From: Welwitschia mirabilis
Lineage: Eukaryota; Gnetophyta; Gnetopsida; Welwitschiales
DNA length: 64,000 nt
Reading direction: 5' to 3'
Assembly: GCA_051453625.1 (NCBI GenBank)
Contig: JBOZIK010000001.1
Coordinates: 245,165,878-245,229,877 of the forward strand
Below the pieces are notes generated by a model. The model was given only the letters and a program-made list of their open reading frames with translations, was not told the origin of the DNA and did not search any database. This document shows, piece by piece, positions 36,961 through 49,285 of this stretch. The position numbers were made by a program, and so were the translations under genes. The first letter of the stretch is position 1. Every line of letters begins with the position of its first letter.

Positions 36961-38172
36961 ATTATGTTGAAGCAAAATCACCTTTTATTTAAACTAGGTA
37001 AGGATCCAATATCATTCTTCCATAAGAATCTTGGATATAATACAAAAAGTAAAACACATTAAAAAAACATTTTACAAAGAATGGTAAGAAACACTATAAT
37101 TAAAGAGAAAGTGATAAAAGAGACTCCTAATGGCAAAAGTATGAAATAAAACTACATGCTGTAAATTAGCATCAATGTTTAGTTAAGTAAAATACATTAG
37201 TTTAATGATATAATAAAAGTTTCAAATTAAGTTCTAGCTTATCAAGTTCATTTCAATTTAGATCATGGTAACATAATCACATTCATCACATAAGTGGTGG
37301 TAAGAGGTGGTGAGATCCTTTGTTACTCAAATTTATTACAACTTACTTGTATGTATGAAGAGTAAAAAGTGAAATTCAAAATTCATCAAATAAAACTAAA
37401 GTATAAATAAAAATATGTACACGATGAATTCACTCAAAACATGAATAACTTAATATTCTAAGTATCTTGGCCTTTTTTATAGAGGAATGTAGGATTATAA
37501 TAGTTAGAGTTCTTTGGCTTACAGTGGTAGGTGGAGTAGATAAGATTCTGTCCTATAGCATTAGGTGAAATCTTCATCCTTAGTATTAGATGGAGTGGTT
37601 AATCTTTCTCCTCCTATAGCATCAGATGTAATTTTAATCATATAGTATTAGGTGGTAAATCATAATTATAGTTTCAACATATGCCCTCAATCCTAGATGC
37701 TTCCAACTAATGTTATTACCATGTGTAATGACATCATCATCACATTCTACTATCATAAGTCATTAGCACTTTGCTACTATGTCACTACTATGTGTATGTT
37801 ATGTTAGTGTTTTATAAGGTTCTAGTGTCACTATCATATGTCACTAAAGATAACACCTAATAATAGGACCTACAACTACAATTCAAATTTAACTCCATGA
37901 TAAATTTAGTGAGTGAGTTTGGAGATGATCTATTCTACTATACATGTTAGTTGTACCACTAGCATTTTTCCATAGGACTATCTTCATATTCTACATCATG
38001 CTTTAAGATTTAGGTAAGTACTTGAATTTACCATGAAAAAATACATAATTCCATAATTAACATTAAAACTAATGAAAGACATAATTTTATGATAAAATAC
38101 TTAATTTAATATCTTTTCTAAGTAAATTGTCCCAAAAAAATTAACTTAAATATTAATTTTTACATGTTATCA
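36961..38172 (-). mobile_element. LTR family B, copy B5
   Basis: Minus-strand start TGATAACATGTAAAAATTAA at 38172, end ttcaacataa at the primer site. The TATA-like box is at 37475-37481. Repeated ctatagcattaggtg-type units at 37540-37660 correspond to the cctaatgctata repeats of F. No B 3' region follows on the right, so its element was cut there. Confidence 0.8.
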
Positions 38173-38720
38173 TAAATTTTTCTTCATTATCTTTATATCA
38201 TTATAGCTTACGATATTGAAGCATTTTGAATAAGGGATCCATCTACTTATGAAAGAAGTTATTCTTAGTATTGGGCTATGTTTCATTCATTGAGGGACAA
38301 ATATATATAAGTGGATGTATTTGAAGTAAGATTGATAATAAAATTACATGTGCTTTTTCTCATATTCTCTCCTAATTTTCCTTATACTTTATGTTAATAT
38401 TAATTTAATACTATTTTAAATTGAATTTAATGTTGATATAAAGAATAAGGGCTAACTTGGTAAGACTAAGTTAGTAAATTTATTAATTAATTACATGTAA
38501 TTTATTAAATTTCTATTCCATTACATGCTCATTGCATTTGATTCATATCATTGTCATTTACATTACTGATTTCTTCTTTAGATATTAAAAATATATAAAA
38601 TAATAATTTTTGTTTATTTTCAAATAAATTAATATTTCAATGTTCTTTTGTTTAATTCACTAATTTATGACATTTGGATTACACCATTTACTATCATATA
38701 TCATTTACTAGGATTATAGA
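38173..38720 (+). mobile_element. Partial LTR of family C, copy C3
   Basis: Reverse-orientation relative of the C1 LTRs. Matches include ttgggctatgtttcattcat, then ttccttatactttatgttaa, then taatttaatactattttaaa, and gggctaacttggta. The usual LTR end is not found; similarity fades after about 38650. It abuts the start of LTR B5. Confidence 0.6.
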
Positions 38721-40555
38721 TTAAATTGATAAGTAAAGATACATTCTTATTGATGCATGCCTGAGAAACAGTCACCTTATGAACATTTCCTTAGTATATT
38801 TTTAAAGTGCTTAAATGCTTCATGGAAAGATTTTTTATCTTATTTTTAAGAATTCATGATTTTTCCTCTAAGTTCATTAGTTTTATATGTTAGAAAGTAC
38901 TTTTAAAAAAATTTACATGTAAAATATCTACATGACATAATTAAATAAGGTTTTGAGTTGTTTATCTAAGATTTTACTTATTACTTTAACAAAAAGGGAA
39001 ATCATTTCATTCTAACTACCTTACCTTGATATCCTCTGATTTAAATAATATCTTTAAACTCTTTCCAATATTCATAAAAGTCTTCATAATTTACTCCATG
39101 AAATTTAGATAATAGATTGATGATAGTTAATTTTATTTTAATTTGTTCATGTAAAACATAAAACCATACAAGAAAGAAGAATGTTTAGACTATCATAGTA
39201 CTTTCAAAGTATTCTTAAGTGATCCTTAATGGATACTCTCTCTACTTGTTTTAGACATAGTTAATTTAACCAAAATGATATCAATGCAATTTTTAGTTGA
39301 GATTTCACTAGTCTAAAAAATAGGTTGTAAATATACATGATCAAGATTAATGTCAAAGTTATTTAAGAGTAATTGGTATCATAGTTTTTTGTTACTTTTC
39401 TTATGAAAGTAACTAGTAGTAGATCTCATGAAATTAGCTAGTAGTAGATTTTCATAAGGTACTACTAATACAAATTATTAATAATTACTAAAATATATAA
39501 TTTAAAATTTGTATGATGATAGAATTTAAAAAAATAGTACCACTAAGTGATAATCATGCTTCTAAATTGTGAAAACTTATGTTATAAAGAATAGATAGTA
39601 AATAGAGGTAACATTATGCTATTTGACATAGGGAATTTGGTAGAAAAATTGTCTGGTTATGATATTTCAAATTTACAATGTAGAGGTACTTACTAGTAAT
39701 AAAACATATAGAAAATCTCATAAATTTTAATAGAAAACTATAGATCTATGATATTTTTAACTAAAAATGCAAAAACAAAGTTAGAATACACCTGATAAAA
39801 TTGAAATTTCATGTGATAAATTTTAAATGAATGTGTTTGAATCCATGATTCTATGCTTTAAATTCCTAGTTTTTCTAGAACATATTAATTTTTAGATAAT
39901 TTGGTAAAACTATGAAAAATACAAAATAGAAAACTTTCACAAAGAAAAAAGATTCTTAATGAGCCATGAAATGCTGATTAGAATTCCTAATTATGGAATC
40001 AATAAATTATTATGTCTTAACTTCTATTATAATTTATAATCTTTAGATGACATATCTTACATGATAAGATATATGTAGTAGCTTTAAATAAAGAAGCTAG
40101 GACATTCTATTGTAGTATATGTGATCATAATTATCATTCTCTCATAGAGATTATAAAGATATTTTAATAAATGGATTTGAAAAGTATTTGAAAACTTCTA
40201 AATTAAATAGATCAAATATCTCCTCCTACAAATTAAGAAGACATTAAAATAAGGGATTTATTAGACCACTCTTAAATCTCTTAAAATATTCTGATATCAG
40301 GATCCTTATAAAGCCTCAAAAACTTGTGAAAACTTAAAATTATAGTGAATTTAATAGAAATTTTTTAAAACTAAACATAACTTAGACACGTGATGCATTT
40401 TGTTTAATGTACTAAATACCTTTAAAGCTATAATCTATCTATGGAAATAGTAAAAATTCTTATAACATGCCTAATCATGTTCAACTTAAACGAACTATAG
40501 AAGATTACATTCAATCCAAGAAAACCTTAGGGAACTACTTTAAATAATAATATGA
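38721..40555. other. Unassigned AT-rich stretch
   Basis: No coding signal and no convincing match to LTR families A, B or C. Phrases such as gaaaactatagatctatgat resemble the non-coding body of long LTRs, but no partner copy is in the window. Confidence 0.4.
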
Positions 40556-41620
40556 CAACCCTTAACACTCCAGACCTTGGAATACTTCTAACACTAGGAA
40601 ACTGTTAGAGAATAGCTTTGAATCCAAGAAAAGCCTCCACATATAGGTTAACTCCTTATCCTAAGTTTAAAAAGCTTTATTTTTCATAAGAGCCATTTAA
40701 TCCTCTATCTTTCACCATCTTTTATAATCCATATCATTTATCATATTATTAATATCCTTTATCATTTCATCCTTATTCATATAATCAACAATAACCTTTT
40801 TCATCTACTACATAGGAGGAATTATTGAAGAAAATAATGGAAACCCAAAACCAAATTCTTTATGATCATAAATAAACTAAATAACATTCCTACCTCATAA
40901 GTAACATAGAATAGCAATATTTCATGCCTTCCATCCCCCATCATAATCCTTACTCTTCATGTTTCTCTCATATTCTTTATCATTTAACCAATACCCTCCA
41001 TCTTACTACACTTAATAATTATCTTTAAAATCTTTAAAAGACACCCTATAAAGTTTATTAGAACATGTTGCTCCAATCCTTTCTAACATTCCTTTATGTC
41101 AACCAACTTTACATTTTTTAGAAGAAAACATTAAAGGAATTATGGAATATCAGAAGAAAACCATAAAAATCTTAAACAAAGTATCCAAACCAACATCAAA
41201 ATTATTCAAGAAATTATCTCTTCTTTAAATCATAGTAAACCTAATAATCAATTCGAACTTAACCAATAAGAAGGAAAAAAACCTTTTTACATTCCATGAA
41301 ATAAATCCTAGAAATTATAAAACCTTACAAGAATTGATGATAGTAAAATTAATAATGCCCTAGATATGTCCTTTAGGAATGAGAAAGAAATTAATGAGGA
41401 AATCTATGAGGATCTTAAATTTAAGAACATACTAAAGAATGAGTGATTATTTATTAAAAAAACTATCATTAAATAGAGGATTAAACATATCAAAGGATGA
41501 GAAATCCTTAGAGGATAAGCAACCATTAAGAAAGGCTATATATTAGAGAGTTATACAAAAGAGAGGACTTCATAAGAGACATAAATGATAAGGACAACAT
41601 CAAAGAAGAACCTTTTTTTT
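40556..41620 (+). pseudogene. gag remnant, element I
   Basis: Degraded gag related to F. Near 41118 the frame reads LEENIKGIMEYQKKTIKILN, followed by SSLNHSKPNNQFELNQ and HEINPRNYKTLQEL (41210-41335), the coiled region and NPR block typical of plant Ty3/gypsy gag C-termini. Then NALDMSFRNEKEINEEIYED at 41354-41413 and KGYILESYTKE at 41535. It has fewer stops than most remnants here. Its 5' LTR and leader are missing on the left. No protease D-L-G motif follows. Confidence 0.65.
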
Positions 41621-42520
41621 AATTAGAACCATTATCACTTGTGTAACCACATGAAAAGAAATCCCCTAACAATGTTAATTATGAAATGCACATTAGCAAA
41701 GAGCCCATACATGATCCATCCTATAAAGAACTTTTTTTTTTCTTTAATGACTTCATGAACCAACTATTTCACCTTCATTTTTATCTACTAAGTAAAACTT
41801 TAATATTAATCAAGAAGATAAATATTCCTTAGATGTAAAGCCATATTCTAATAATCTCATTGATGAACATTCGCCTTCTCTAATGGTTTTCAACTCATTT
41901 TTGTCTTTATCTTAGAATGATGTCTTACATAAGTTGTTGAGTAAATATGAACAAGCTAAAAGATGGACTATTTCTAACTTTAAACACATAAATTTTATTG
42001 CTTGTATTAATGTTCTTCCTAATTTTATAAAATGATGCATAAAAATCTACATGGATTCTCTTCCAACTCAAAATGCTTTGTAAAATTTTAATCTTCACTT
42101 CCACACTTATAAGTCAATTTTTATGCACCACCTTGAAAAACCCCTTTTAAAACTTTTAGTTTCATTTTATATTTTTAGATCAGATTTTTCATTTAAAAGA
42201 GGTTTTTCTTTTAGATTATATTTAATTTGAAAAAAATTAAAAAAATTAAAAACATTATTTCTTGATGGTCTCTCTTCCTTAAAACTATCCAAGAACTACT
42301 ACCTGTATAATCATTACCTTAAACCTCTTCATCTAGAAATCCCAAACATCTTTCATAGATTATAATAATTTATCATTACTTTAAACCTCATCATTTACCT
42401 CTTCCAACTTGATACTACCTAACAAAACTCATCAACCATCCTTCCCTTCCATTTATTAACAAATTATTGAGACTAGATAATTCTAGGTGATCGCCCTTAA
42501 TAAATAAACCATTAATAAGT
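41621..42520 (+). pseudogene. Segment X of element I
   Basis: Reads DVLHKLLSKYEQAKRW then KRWTISNFKHINFIACINVL at 41920-42020. The LL.KY..A..WTI pattern is the one that precedes RT in the J pol. After it comes FHTYKS, a Phe-rich stretch to 42240 and then a broken frame to about 42490. No YRKLN, no YVDD-like and no integrase motif occurs before the 3' region. As there is no gap here, the absence of protease and pol is real for this copy. Confidence 0.5.
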
Positions 42521-44233
42521 GATCACCTTATCAATATAAGCTAGGTAGAATGTAAGTTTACTTGTATTTTTCAAGAAAAGGTTTTGAGATATCTTATTAA
42601 GTTTAGTTTCACTTAAGGTCTTTAAATTTAGAAGATATGACTAAAAAAGATGGAAATCTACCTTTATATTATGTGTCTTTATTTTCAAGCATTTGATGTG
42701 GACAAGATTTTTCTTGATTATGATAGTGAAATAATGACCCCGTTTATATGCATAAAGAAAAATTAAATATAAGAAGAAGAATAAAATAAAAAATTAATAT
42801 CTATTCTTCATAAGTACATTATACTTTAATTAATTAAATTAAGTTTAGTTAATTACATTCGGGCTATGGGTTCTTACTAGTAATGTAACTTTAATGATTT
42901 ATTTATAATATAATCAACTTTAATGGGGTATAGATGCTCATTGGTAATGCAACAATGACTTATTCATAAAACAACATGCTTAATTATATTAGGATAAGGA
43001 CTCATAATGCTATATGCCTAATTTTATCTAAATACTTAAAACAAGAAATATATGTGATTGTAGAAAAGGTAAAATTTGGAAAGAAAAGATGGGATACAGA
43101 AATACTTTTATGACTTCTTTCCTTAACTTAAGTGCTTGAAAATTTTCTTAACTAATTTTTGGATTTTTATAAGTTTACTTAGAGGTTATCTTATTTGTTG
43201 AGCATTGTGATCCATTTAAATAAACATAAAATTCCTTATCCAAAAAACAAAGTGGTTATTTTCCTAGGTATTTTTGTCTTTTTCATTCATAGGTATTTAG
43301 ATTAGTTTTCATTTTTAATGTCATGAATTACAAATAAAAGCTTTATTAAAAATCATTTTTCATCATTTAGTGTAAAATTTTATCCCATCCTTGCTTTTTC
43401 ATTTCATTTAGCATTGATTTTAGCCTATAACACCAAATATTATCATTTTAGATGATTAATAATGTCCTCAAATGTCATCTATAAAATATTCAAATAGCTG
43501 GTACCACTACTAGTACTAATTAGTGATAGCATTAAATTTTTAATTTTTTCCTTTAAAATATTTTGTAACATCAACCATTTCATTCATAGTCTTTTATGAA
43601 TATGGGTCCTTATTAAAATTTTTTAGTGTCTAAAGGCTATAACTCATTTTAAATCATTACATTTTATCTCCATCTTTTTACTTTCACACTCAGTACCATT
43701 TTCCTCACTTTTACAATAATCTTAATTTGTAAAATAGTGATTGATCATTTCTTCTAAGAGTATCTCTCTTTCTTTCTACACTTTCTTGTATGCTTTATAG
43801 TGTATTACATTAAAGTATTTTTGCATGCTAGTGTTATGTTTCCTAAAATGCTTATATCAAAGTGATCTAGTTTATAGGATGAAAAGCCAGGTTAAATAAA
43901 AAAAAAATCTTTATTTTAAAAATTTTTAACTTGTTTTTAAAGGAAATGTATTAAATTTCTATGTATTTTTAACTTTAATAACAAATTTTAGTTTTGATTA
44001 GGGGGTAAGGTATCCATTTTCAATAAATGTTGTTGATTTCAATGATGTATGACATCATTTTTTTAAATAAATGTTTCTAATTTTGATGTCCTATTTTTCA
44101 AAAATTGGTTAAAAGTTTGTTTAAAAAATATCATTTTTCATACTTGATTATTTTTACTTAGACACATTTTCTATGTTAATTACTCTTGTATCAATATTTT
44201 GTTAAGAGATTAAGAAAGTTTAATTAAGGGCTA
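42521..44233 (+). mobile_element. 3' non-coding region of element I
   Basis: Carries atttgatgtggacaagattt (42690) and tandem repeats at 42850-42970 in the same order as F. It ends attttgttaagagattaag, then tttaattaagggctatg, the probable polypurine tract, directly before LTR B6. It is longer than in F. Confidence 0.6.
42850..42970 (+). repeat. Tandem repeat in the I 3' region
   Basis: Units ctatgggttcttactagtaa and gtatagatgctcattggtaa, each followed by tgtaac or tgcaac and a taatgatttat-like spacer. Counterpart of the repeats in F, K and E. Confidence 0.6.
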
Positions 44234-45690
44234 TGTTTACATTAAAAAATTAATATTCAGACCAAGTATAATTGACTAATTTAACATACTCAAAGATATA
44301 AAAATAGATATTTTATCATAAAATTATGTCTTTAATCCTTTTTATAACATTTTAAAAGCTATAAACTTTTTGATGACAATTTTAGAATAATTGTTGCCTT
44401 TTGAAAGACATGCTAAAATTTGAAGAAGATCCAACAAAAAAATTCTAGTATTGATTTCTAACTCACTAGTATCATTGATCTTTTAGGGTAGAATAAGTTT
44501 AAAGCTATGTTCTTGCATTCTTATAAGATGTTCATCACATTTCACTTATGGGCTCTCTCAGATGTTAAATAAGAATCAAACATCAACCTTGATGACATGG
44601 GGTGGAGATGTAAGATAATACATTATAGTAGCATGTGGTAGTAATAAGCATAATAACATGGAGGACACATGGCATAGCATCCAGTGGAAATAGCATAATT
44701 GTCTAAAGGTTATTCATCATCTCTTTTTCATAGAAAGACAAAGAATCCTTCTTGAGCCTGAATGACAAAATTTATAATTTCCTCTGAATGTAACAACCTA
44801 AAAGTGTAATCTACTTATTTAACCATCACTAACCACTACTTGTTAAAGATTACCAAGCCTTTCTCATCTTTAAAAGGGCCCTAAACCCTCATTGTAAAGA
44901 ATCCTCACTTGGAAAATGTGGTCAAAATACTTGGAGTTTTAGGACATCATAGCTTTCTAAGCACCTACCTTGGGAGTAAACTTATTTCGAGGCTAGTTTT
45001 AGAAGTCCATTTTAGCTTCATATTCCTCTCTTAATGTAATGTATTTCCTAAATTAATACAAGAGTAATTTATTCATTATTCAATATCTAGTGCACATTAA
45101 CATGTTACTTTTAATCCTTAGATGAAACTCTTTCTTATGTTTAATATTATAAGTGGTTATTCATTCTTTAATTTCTAGTACATATTAACATGGTACTCTT
45201 AATCTTTAGTTAAGACTGCATCATTAAGATCTTTTGAACTAAGTGAATTATCTAAAGTTAACTTTTGATTTTAGTCACTATTATGTTATAGATATTAAGT
45301 ATAAATGTCCTTGATCTCTATATTTATAAAGGGCTATGAAAGACTAAGTAGCTATTAAATTTAACAATGATCATGTGGTGAATGAGATGATATCATCATG
45401 CTGAGTCAGTGTGAGTTGATGGTTTGAAGCTTACATTTTAGGGATTATAAGAAATCATTAGAGTGAAGGTGAATTATTAGACAAGCTGAGATAGACATAT
45501 AGAATACTTTATTTCTCTATGTTACTAATTAAATTTCACCAAAGAATCTAAAAATTTGATTTAACATTTTGTGTTGATTTTATTATAGAACTAAATTATT
45601 ATGTTACTTTTAATACGTTTATCACAAATATTCCCATGAAAGAATGATATTGGGTCTTTATCTAGCTTACCTAATATTTGCATTGTACTG
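44234..45690 (+). mobile_element. LTR family B, copy B6 (3' LTR of I)
   Basis: Begins tgtttacattaaaaaattaa; ends near 45690 after gaatgatattgggtctttat, the mirror of the ends of B1 and B5. A TATA-like tttaaaagggcc is at 44879-44890. It is the most diverged B LTR in the window. Confidence 0.7.
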
Positions 45691-46500
45691 TAATAAATAA
45701 CAATAATTTATGACAAATATAATTCTTACACATTTTAATCATCTCCAAATATATTTTCCTAAGTATATTTATTATTTTTATTACATTTTTATAGGATATG
45801 CACTCATGGTGGAAGCTATGTCTAAGCTTGCAACTATGGTACAAGGTTATGTAATCATTCTTTTATTCTCTCATATTATGTACATCAAATTGTATCATCA
45901 TGTATTCTACAATAAATTATATTATACTTTTTTCAACATAGGCATGTGATACTTCTAATGATTATTTGTTGTAATGTGAATTTTATTTCATTTATTATTG
46001 TTTGCACCTTCTCTTTAATTATTGATGATAAAAGTGGAGAGAGAGAGATTATGATATTGAAAATTTTAAGATGATAGCCTTTACATACTACACATTATGA
46101 TATGCTCTATTAATGATTGCATGAAATGAATAGGTCTATAAAGAGCATAAACTTAGAAGGACCATTAAAGAAAATTTAGTTGTAATCAATGACAAAGAGG
46201 AGATTGTTGCACTTCTAATTTTTATTTGATCATAAACTAAATTTTAAATAAATTAAATCTAATGTTTATATTATTTGTGTAAGCATTTAAGAATGCTTGA
46301 ATGCATGAATACATAAAGAATAATAAGAAGAAAGAATCACCTAAACAATCAACCATTTATTATTAGGAGTAGATGATCTATTATAGTTATAATCATAGAT
46401 TTTTTAAAAATAGATTAAATACCTACCATTAAGGGGTTGTATATGTCCCTTCAACATTGATTAGAGAAGATTATTGTATCTCTTTGGTAAAGAATCCCAT
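45691..46500. other. Unassigned stretch before the copia coding region
   Basis: No domain was recognised. A 79-codon plus-strand open frame (45710-45949) is compositionally random. ggagattgttgcact at 46199 looks like the junction that often ends copia elements before their 3' LTR, so copia LTR or gag relics may lie here; not proven. Confidence 0.35.
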
Positions 46501-47805
46501 TGATATTCTTTAACCATATCAGAATCTTATCATTAAGGACTACATTAATTGAAAAATGATGTTTCTTTAAGGATATTTTAGTATTCCTAAAATTTCATGT
46601 CATATCTTACAATAAGGTAATGCACCATTACTTCAAATGCATGCTTAATTTAGTTTTCTAGCCGTCATTCATTAAATGTAATGCATAAGAATGGACATCA
46701 TATTCTATCCTTAATTACACATGATTTTCCTTAATGCAAAGTATGTAAAATGGATAACATAACATATAAACACTTTTCACCTAGTAAGTGGTGTATTAAT
46801 AGAAAGCTTTTACTCATTCATAGTGATCTATGTGGTCCTAAGTAAGTCTCTATACTCCAAGACTATTGCTATTTCATATCCTTCATAGATGATTTTGTTT
46901 CCAAATGAATTAGGCCTATTTTATGAGATTCAAATATATTTCTTTGAATATATTCAAGATATTCAAAGAAAACATGAAAAATAAAATTGATAATGAGGTT
47001 AAGGATTTCCATTCTAATAATGATGAAGAATATAAATTAGCTAAATTTAAGGACTTTTTTGTTTTAGAAGGCATTTGTCATCTAAAGAAAATGCTTAGGA
47101 ACATCTCAACAGAATGACATTACTAAATGGTTTAATCAAATCATCATGAATATGATACATTCAATGATGTACTTCAATTGGTGTAAGTCCTACTTATGGG
47201 GTAAAGTTATTAGTACTACTATTTATCTTAATAATTATTTTGGTCATGCTTCTAGGAAGAGTGATTCCCTTACTAAAAAATAGAATGAATACAAGCCTAT
47301 TCAAAATTATCTTTATGCATGTTAATGTAAGTGATATGTCTATATTTCTACTAAACATGATGATAAGCTTAGTGCCAATTCTTGTGTTAACATCTTTATG
47401 GGATATCCAAATACTAAGAAAGGATATCGATCATGTGCATGTTCTTAAGCACCATGAAATCATTGTTGCTTATAATGTAATTTTTTTAAAATACTATAGA
47501 ATGTTTCTTATCTTAATATCTTTAAATTCTATCCTTCCTCTCATATTGTGAAAATTTTAGATGCTCAGTGACCTATAGTTGAGGGAGGTATATGCACTAG
47601 TTGTAATATTTTAGCTCCTTCTAGCTAAAATGGTCTATTCATAATACAACCTAGAGGAATTAAGATTTTTCATATGCCTAGTACATAGAAGCATCATTAT
47701 ATTTTCTTAGCATGAATGATGATCTCTTTTCAAAATGAAAATGAAGTACTTGGTTAGAATTTACTTTACAAGATATTCATAATAATAAAATGGAAAAAAT
47801 TAGAA

Positions 47806-48062
47806 CCAGATAGAGCTTTTATGCATTTTTTTTAATTGATGATGATAAGCTTCATCTCACTTTTTATAGATAACTAACCTCTTTNNNNNNNNNNNNNNNN
47901 NNNNNNNNNNNNNNNNNNNNNNNNNNNNNNNNNNNNNNNNNNNNNNNNNNNNNNNNNNNNNNNNNNNNNNNNNNNNNNNNNNNNGATAGAGCTTTTATGC
48001 ATTTTTTTTTATTGATGATGATGAGCTTCATCTCACTTTTTATATATAACTAACCTCTTTCA
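47806..48062 (+). repeat. Direct duplication on both sides of a gap in element M
   Basis: About 78 bases starting gatagagcttttatgcattt and ending actaacctcttt occur at 47806-47884 and again at 47985-48062 with a few differences. A 100-N gap separates them. It may be a real tandem duplication or two haplotypes joined by the assembler. Confidence 0.85.
47885..47984. other. Assembly gap (100 N)
   Basis: Placeholder gap between two near-identical segments of the copia integrase-RT linker. Confidence 0.99.
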
Positions 48063-48254
48063 AAGATGTCATTCTACGTGATCCTTGCTATGACTCTTGA
48101 AAGAAGAATACAATTTACTTTTAAAAAATGGTGTATGGAAGTTTATTGATCTTCTGTTAGGTCATGTTGCATTACCTAATAAATGTATTTTTCATAATAA
48201 GTATAAAGAAGATAATACCCTTAAATGTCAAACATCTTGAATTTTTGTTTACAT

Positions 48255-49275
48255 TATTATGCTATATGCTATGCTTTACTAATCTACAATTTAGATATTA
48301 AAACATTCTCAAGTAATGAAAAGTAACACATAAGGTATAGAGTGTGTCAATCTAGGTTTGTAAACTTAAAGAAGAAAATGAGTTAAAGAAGACCCATAGA
48401 AGTAAAATGTAATGGAATGGAAATGCAAATTCTAAATGCAATTAACTAACATTTTTACCAACTTGTTGTCATTCAAGTTGGCTGTTGTACTCTATATCAA
48501 AATAATATTTAATCTACAACAGTATTAAATTAACATCAAGGTAAAGTATAAGGAATATAGAGAGAAAGAGAGTTTGAGGGGAAAAACATACTTTATTAAC
48601 TTTTAACAAAATACACTTCATTAAATTTACTTACAAGTAATAACTCCTTAATGGAGAATACAAAAACCAATACCAAGTTAGTCCTTATCATAAGTGAATA
48701 TTCCCAAGTTATTCTAATGTCACAAGTACTTTAATGCCAAAATAGAGATGAGGAAATGGGAGTTTAATGTGGTTTATATAGGTTTGGATAGTGGACTAAT
48801 TTAGGTAAAGCATAAACTAGAATGATTACATTACAATTTTAGCTAAAAATAAAACTTCATTCTTTGTCATCCATCAACTTTATCCTCTAGAGGTAGGTGA
48901 GTGGCTATAATAGAAATATAGTAATAGATGCAAAGATTATTTGGTGGTTATTACCACTTATGCTTCTTGAAATTTAGTGGTAGGTGGAATCTAGTAGGTA
49001 ATTATTTCCTTTCCTCGCCCGCCTACCATGTGGGCAAGTGTTCTATTCTTTAATGTTTTATAACCTTCTAGTGATAAGTGGAATCTAATTACTTTATTTG
49101 CTAGTACTTTCTCAAATGCTCCATAATTACTCAATCTTGATTCAAATTATGATTAATTATTCATCTTTAATCCTTGACATTAAAACAAGTCAATTTAAGC
49201 ATTAAACCTATAAGAAAAACTTGATAACATACTCCAAATCATATGTTAAATAAAACAAGTTCAATACCTATCATA
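48255..49275 (-). mobile_element. LTR family C, 3' LTR of element C1
   Basis: Minus strand: starts TATGATAGGTATTGAACTTG at 49275, ends ..AGCATAATA at 48255. Collinear with 52846-54047. Compared with that copy it lacks about 115 bases after gttaaagaagac (48390), including the GA-rich stretch. A TATA-like box lies at 48773-48780. Confidence 0.88.
48773..48780 (-). promoter_or_regulatory. TATA box of C1 3' LTR
   Basis: Minus strand ccaaacctatataaaccaca, unchanged in the core at 53493-53500 of the other LTR. Conservation between otherwise diverged LTRs supports a promoter. Confidence 0.6.
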
Positions 49276-49285
49276 GCCCCTCATT
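49276..49285 (-). other. Polypurine tract of C1
   Basis: Minus strand aatgaggggc directly before the 3' LTR start. It fixes the element's orientation as minus together with the primer site at 52826. Confidence 0.65.

Larger units (their letters stand above)
46501..48250 (+). pseudogene. Ty1/copia integrase and RT start, element M part 1
   Basis: Broken polyprotein. A GAG-pre-integrase zinc-like CKVCKM appears near 46737, then LIHSDLCGP at about 46813-46839, the hallmark copia integrase opening. KVISTTIYLNN follows near 47203-47236, then ISTKHDDKLSANSCVNIFMG and YPNTKKGYRS at 47340-47430, the integrase end. RT begins at 48100-48230 with KEEYNLLLKNGVWKFIDLLL and VALPNKCIFHNKYKEDNTLK. The longest open frame (47240-47551) is not the coding frame. 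RT stops at 48250, where the family-C element C1 is inserted, and resumes at 54050. Confidence 0.85.

Noticed and set aside
47240-47551. 103-codon plus-strand open frame
   Set aside because: Out of frame with the copia integrase, whose motifs (ISTKHDDKL, YPNTKKGYRS) lie in another frame at the same place.
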